Shown here: piece after piece, positions 62,101 through 64,000 of the stretch
How the letters are laid out: every line of letters begins with the position of its first letter
Numbering within the stretch: the first letter of the stretch is position 1
Assembly (NCBI GenBank): GCA_019753235.1
Contig: JAIELF010000034.1
Span: forward strand, 39,711 to 103,710
DNA length: 64,000 bases
Source of the DNA: a bacterium
GTDB taxonomy: Bacteria; Planctomycetota; Planctomycetia; Kolteriales; Kolteriaceae
Direction: 5' to 3'
Notes under the pieces: model-generated
Databases searched by the model: none
Seen by the model: only the letters and a program-made list of their open reading frames with translations
What the model was told of the DNA's origin: nothing
Position numbers and translations under genes: made by a program

Positions 62101-64000
62101 GTCGGACCCGTTGTCCCGCCGACTAGATCAAAGCGAACCAGCGGACGATAGGTAGTCGGGTTCGTTGTTAGATCTGGAAGCACCGGAACGATCCCGGCCT
62201 GCGGACAGGTAATGCTCACCATGAAACGGGGCTGACCCAACGCGGGGTCAAAGAGCCGGATTCCGCGAATGATGTTGCCTGACGAATCTTGCGGCGACAC
62301 AGGGTCGGGCGTGCCTGGCCAGGGATTCATCAACTCGACAAAGGTATTCAACACTTCGTTGCGCACGGGCGATGGAGGCGGATCCCCCTGCTTCGCATCC
62401 GGCTTGTACCAATTCTCTTGCACCACCGAAACGGTTTCGCTGATCACCAAGTCGGGCATCTCGAAGCCGATGACCGTGCACGTCGCTTGCCACTGGTCCG
62501 GTGGCGGTGCCGGGGTAAAAGCAGGGTCGACCGTTCCATCCGCTCGCCGAGGATAGGCTGGAATCCAAGGCACTGTCGCTGGAGTAGGTGGTATAACAGG
62601 TGATGCGGCGCCGAGATTGTCGCTCCATCCATCGACAAGGTAGGGATCAAAAGTCATCTGCGTCATGACACTGTCGGGGTCCATGTAGTCGACGATGTTG
62701 ACGGCGATCTGGGCCAAAACGCGCGCTTGGGCGATCCGCGTCTTCGCGTCGACCCACTGGGTGGCAGTACCGTCATCCCCCACCAGACCTGCTGAGATCG
62801 CGAGCAGAATGTAAAGCTGCTGAGCGATCGATTCCCGTTCCAGATCGACGGTTGCGGGATCCTGAATTGGTGAAACCGTATCCGTGCCAGAGGGGGGATC
62901 AAGGACGATTGCCGGAGTACCGAGTGTCGGATTAGCGGCGACTGAAGTACCTGCTGGCAATCGTAACAATTTGCTCGATGCGCTAAAGGTCGGAAGCGCA
63001 TAGGCCGTCAGCGGGCGATTGAGATCGAATCGCCGACCCATCTGCACTTCGAAAGGAATCAGAAAATCCTTTCCATCCGCCGTCCGTCGCGTGGCCAAAT
63101 GTTCGAGAGCGAAGCGAGAATTCAAGTAAGGCGTACTGGCGTAGGGGGCACTGCTCGGGTTCGAGCCCCAAGTCAAACCGGTCAACGATGAAAGGAGCGG
63201 TGTCCCGGTAACGGGATCAGGCAATAGGTTTGTCAACTGATTGGAAAGAATCGAGGGAACCCCCGACGACGAGTGCCGACGCGAGATCGCTTCGAGCACG
63301 TCGGAGGTGAACGCTGTCGGCGAGCGGCGCATCGCTTCGACGAGATCCTTGACATCGCTTGGGACCGAACCACCAAAGAAATTCCCCAATGACGCTAAGC
63401 CGACCCCCGGCGGCGAACTGAATCGATTCAAGTCCCAACTCGCGTGCGTGAACATTCGCTGTTGACGCTTTTTCGCATACGCTTCACGCGTGTAGGCCGG
63501 CGGCGTCGGCGTCGTGTTCGATGCGGAGATATCGGTGGTGCGCGGAACAACCTGACTCCCTAAGAGCCCCGTCAAACGCGAGTTCGACGTCGAGCCATCA
63601 ATATCGCCCGCCCGCCACACAGCCGCCAAATCAGCGGCCGAGTAAAAGAAGTCATCGTTATCAAACGGAGCGTACGGATTGACCTCGAGGGCTTCATCAA
63701 ATGTGAAGAGCTCCGCGACCAGTCCCCCATCGGTGACGGTCGTGATGGGCAAGACGATGGGCAAGACGATGGGCAAGACGCTCGAATCGTAAACCAAGCT
63801 CGTATTCACGCCCCAAGGAGATATTTGGTTGGGGGTCACGTAGCTGACGAACGGGCTCAGCGGGAAGATCGAATAGGGAACTTGATGATTGATAAAGAGC
63901 GGCAGCAAATTACCATCATCCCAACGAAGGTTCGAGTTCGTTCTGCCATTGGAAACCGCCAGAGCCAATTGACTCCAAGGAGAGAGCGTTCGCCCGATGC
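59175..64000 (-). CDS. Giant GspK/pseudopilin-associated-like protein (5' end outside window)
   Basis: At least 1608 residues; the frame is open to the window edge, so the start is outside. The protein is rich in T/S/P and shows blocks like those of type II secretion minor-pseudopilin/GspK-type proteins in Planctomycetes: KINLNTITEEEVYKGLIDS, ARVLAQIAVNIVDYMDPDS, FDLNRPLTAY. Near the C-terminus is SHVFSAWVTVGFFQVEPG, followed by AFFVIDRSRATQYEPDD, a combination I recall from planctomycete proteins near pilin-like genes. It contains a short VLPI-repeat coded by tandem DNA (63745-63780). A precise function cannot be given; it is most likely an envelope or pilus-associated protein. Confidence 0.68.
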   Translation of the reverse strand, partial: IGRTLSPWSQLALAVSNGRTNSNLRWDDGNLLPLFINHQVPYSIFPLSPFVSYVTPNQISPWGVNTSLVYDSSVLPIVLPIVLPITTVTDGGLVAELFTFDEALEVNPYAPFDNDDFFYSAADLAAVWRAGDIDGSTSNSRLTGLLGSQVVPRTTDISASNTTPTPPAYTREAYAKKRQQRMFTHASWDLNRFSSPPGVGLASLGNFFGGSVPSDVKDLVEAMRRSPTAFTSDVLEAISRRHSSSGVPSILSNQLTNLLPDPVTGTPLLSSLTGLTWGSNPSSAPYASTPYLNSRFALEHLATRRTADGKDFLIPFEVQMGRRFDLNRPLTAYALPTFSASSKLLRLPAGTSVAANPTLGTPAIVLDPPSGTDTVSPIQDPATVDLERESIAQQLYILLAISAGLVGDDGTATQWVDAKTRIAQARVLAQIAVNIVDYMDPDSVMTQMTFDPYLVDGWSDNLGAASPVIPPTPATVPWIPAYPRRADGTVDPAFTPAPPPDQWQATCTVIGFEMPDLVISETVSVVQENWYKPDAKQGDPPPSPVRNEVLNTFVELMNPWPGTPDPVSPQDSSGNIIRGIRLFDPALGQPRFMVSITCPQAGIVPVLPDLTTNPTTYRPLVRFDLVGGTTGPTSDGYILSSSGAGSTDLYVASRDGAKRALPDGTPQPDPLNTGEHGYFVIGPDISSKIESSTNKNYGGKVINNFLLSGVDPTSVANLSSTVDYAATACGQVVPITAANGLAGAGKVDIDVKLYRVRNPFRIFDAVLNPYVAVDTVRMSTANTTATQEHFNRGTSGNLTTSPAPSPVGSGIYYSKDPTPEPGTMNVAATWDTTSTATSRDSWQRRQPWHGWSGEFDPYDIAPASTTAATHPLVDTRGAVGGFSSRRQNLEGLFLGLPSLASARDVSNSAELFPFNAIRQNGFVPLAPSLNKPTSPGGTPTRSISKVTGATQYARWQSFPFANRQLATPLELLNVKLYGSHLWQVGTSVFEWRLRFTDDCEFMTSAYDMPDATSVTPSPSSPFFERTWRSRSIPWYQSDRTSHPTWGQSAGSFGLTTYDPATLSTTVATNREQLQLPLGNLYRFFELVECRSRMNNGKRPGEQWYGDTIVQPAGMPSGTGGNVLRSAREDRVAGKINLNTITEEEVYKGLIDSVSAMYFDPAEYTTLITNYRTNSQGPSANPPNIPPGMTSYWPVDYWFALFTPLGQYPLSNPGSGQTTVEVLGDLVAWRSLSFARAVEASVLTPPGATGTPLPTIAAYGGMDLAGGVGLNTSDSIIWETNPTPLMRQINSQWPGIAQGPLGGLASPGSLIYPGTSPDHLVSSEMYRSFLMSRAGADGITGTADDRPFRSFASLDVEDTILRSRSPQVAGSTKPATVTVNGTGAIVLDRSDRQLAIARTWLDSANDITTNQLSFSVPFGSPLNAHLSLGSYNIRLGGQEAPRLFDPVPNPYKDDPSVDVGEAAIYLMHTGASSEASETQTTAKLKYQRPTPDAATALPRSLPVDYWLLDEKRNSILAKIGGNTTTRSHVFSAWVTVGFFQVEPGTENLKVPLLGAEVGSQNGRVKRHRAFFVIDRSRATQYEPDDIDANYDLERLRNRQVIEYYKVIE
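63745..63780. repeat. 12-bp tandem repeat, three copies
   Basis: ATGGGCAAGACG occurs three times in a row (63745-63756, 63757-63768, 63769-63780). On the coding (minus) strand it gives a run of Val-Leu-Pro-Ile repeats in the giant protein and keeps frame, so copy number can change without disrupting the gene. Confidence 0.93.

Overview
The window reads as chromosomal DNA from a member of the Planctomycetota. No rRNA or universal marker is present for a finer placement; the gene style would suit Pirellulales or a relative, but that is a guess. The evidence is the gene repertoire: large secreted proteins with planctomycete-style domain mixes (c-type heme plus PHM-like copper monooxygenase domains, a membrane-anchored squalene-cyclase-like repeat protein, acetylxylan-esterase-like double-domain hydrolases, a DUF4432 epimerase-like protein, a PEP-CTERM-like exoprotein), two ECF sigma factor operons, and moderately high GC. 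Genes are loosely packed on both strands. I saw no integrase, transposase, insertion sequence, CRISPR array or rRNA.

Layout. 1-4.6 kb: 3' end of an RNase R gene, a DinB-like protein, a thioredoxin-TPR chaperone-like protein divergent from deoC, a LOG-family protein and a STAS protein. 5-11.3 kb: prenyltransferase-repeat membrane protein with a membrane partner, tRNA-Leu(GAG), a secreted two-PDZ protein and an orphan N6-adenine methyltransferase-like gene. 11.6-16.6 kb: sialate O-acetylesterase-like protein, esterase-like hydrolase and M19 dipeptidase. 16.9-19.8 kb: ECF sigma factor, translationally coupled membrane protein with a cysteine-free anti-sigma-like N-terminus and an external PDZ domain, then a secreted two-PDZ coiled-coil protein, closed by a strong terminator. 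20-26.2 kb: hydrolase, tiny K+-channel-like membrane protein, second ECF operon with a CnrX/Spy-like protein, redoxin-heme-monooxygenase fusion, secreted protein. 26.2-37 kb: MFS transporter with an aspartoacylase-like deacylase, tandem-domain GDPD, DUF4432-GH32 pair, second heme-monooxygenase protein, PEP-CTERM-like protein.

37.4-46.3 kb: a DevBCA-type ABC exporter, Tat-exported metallophosphoesterase, hypothetical protein, lipase-like hydrolase, and a small phage/plasmid-like DNA-associated-type protein translationally coupled to a Tat-exported paralogue of the esterase at 13-15 kb. 46.3-50.2 kb: glycolate oxidase glcD-glcE-glcF. 50.9-53.4 kb: folE2 and a dihydroorotase. 53.5-57.6 kb: response regulator with an XRE output domain, ABC-2-like membrane protein, GT39-like glycosyltransferase. 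57.6-64 kb: four-S1-domain RpsA-like protein and the 3' part of a giant GspK/pseudopilin-like protein that runs off the window.

Functionally the window mixes housekeeping genes (RNase R, DeoC, DHOase, FolE2, S1 protein, tRNA) with envelope stress sensing, exported polysaccharide/ester hydrolysis and small-molecule oxidation. The best candidates for something undescribed are the ECF/PDZ triad at 16.9-19.8 kb, the CnrX-like ECF operon beside the heme-copper fusion, the WWIGD-type protein coupled to a Tat esterase, the filter-less channel-like protein, and an inverted-repeat cluster at 35.56-35.72 kb.
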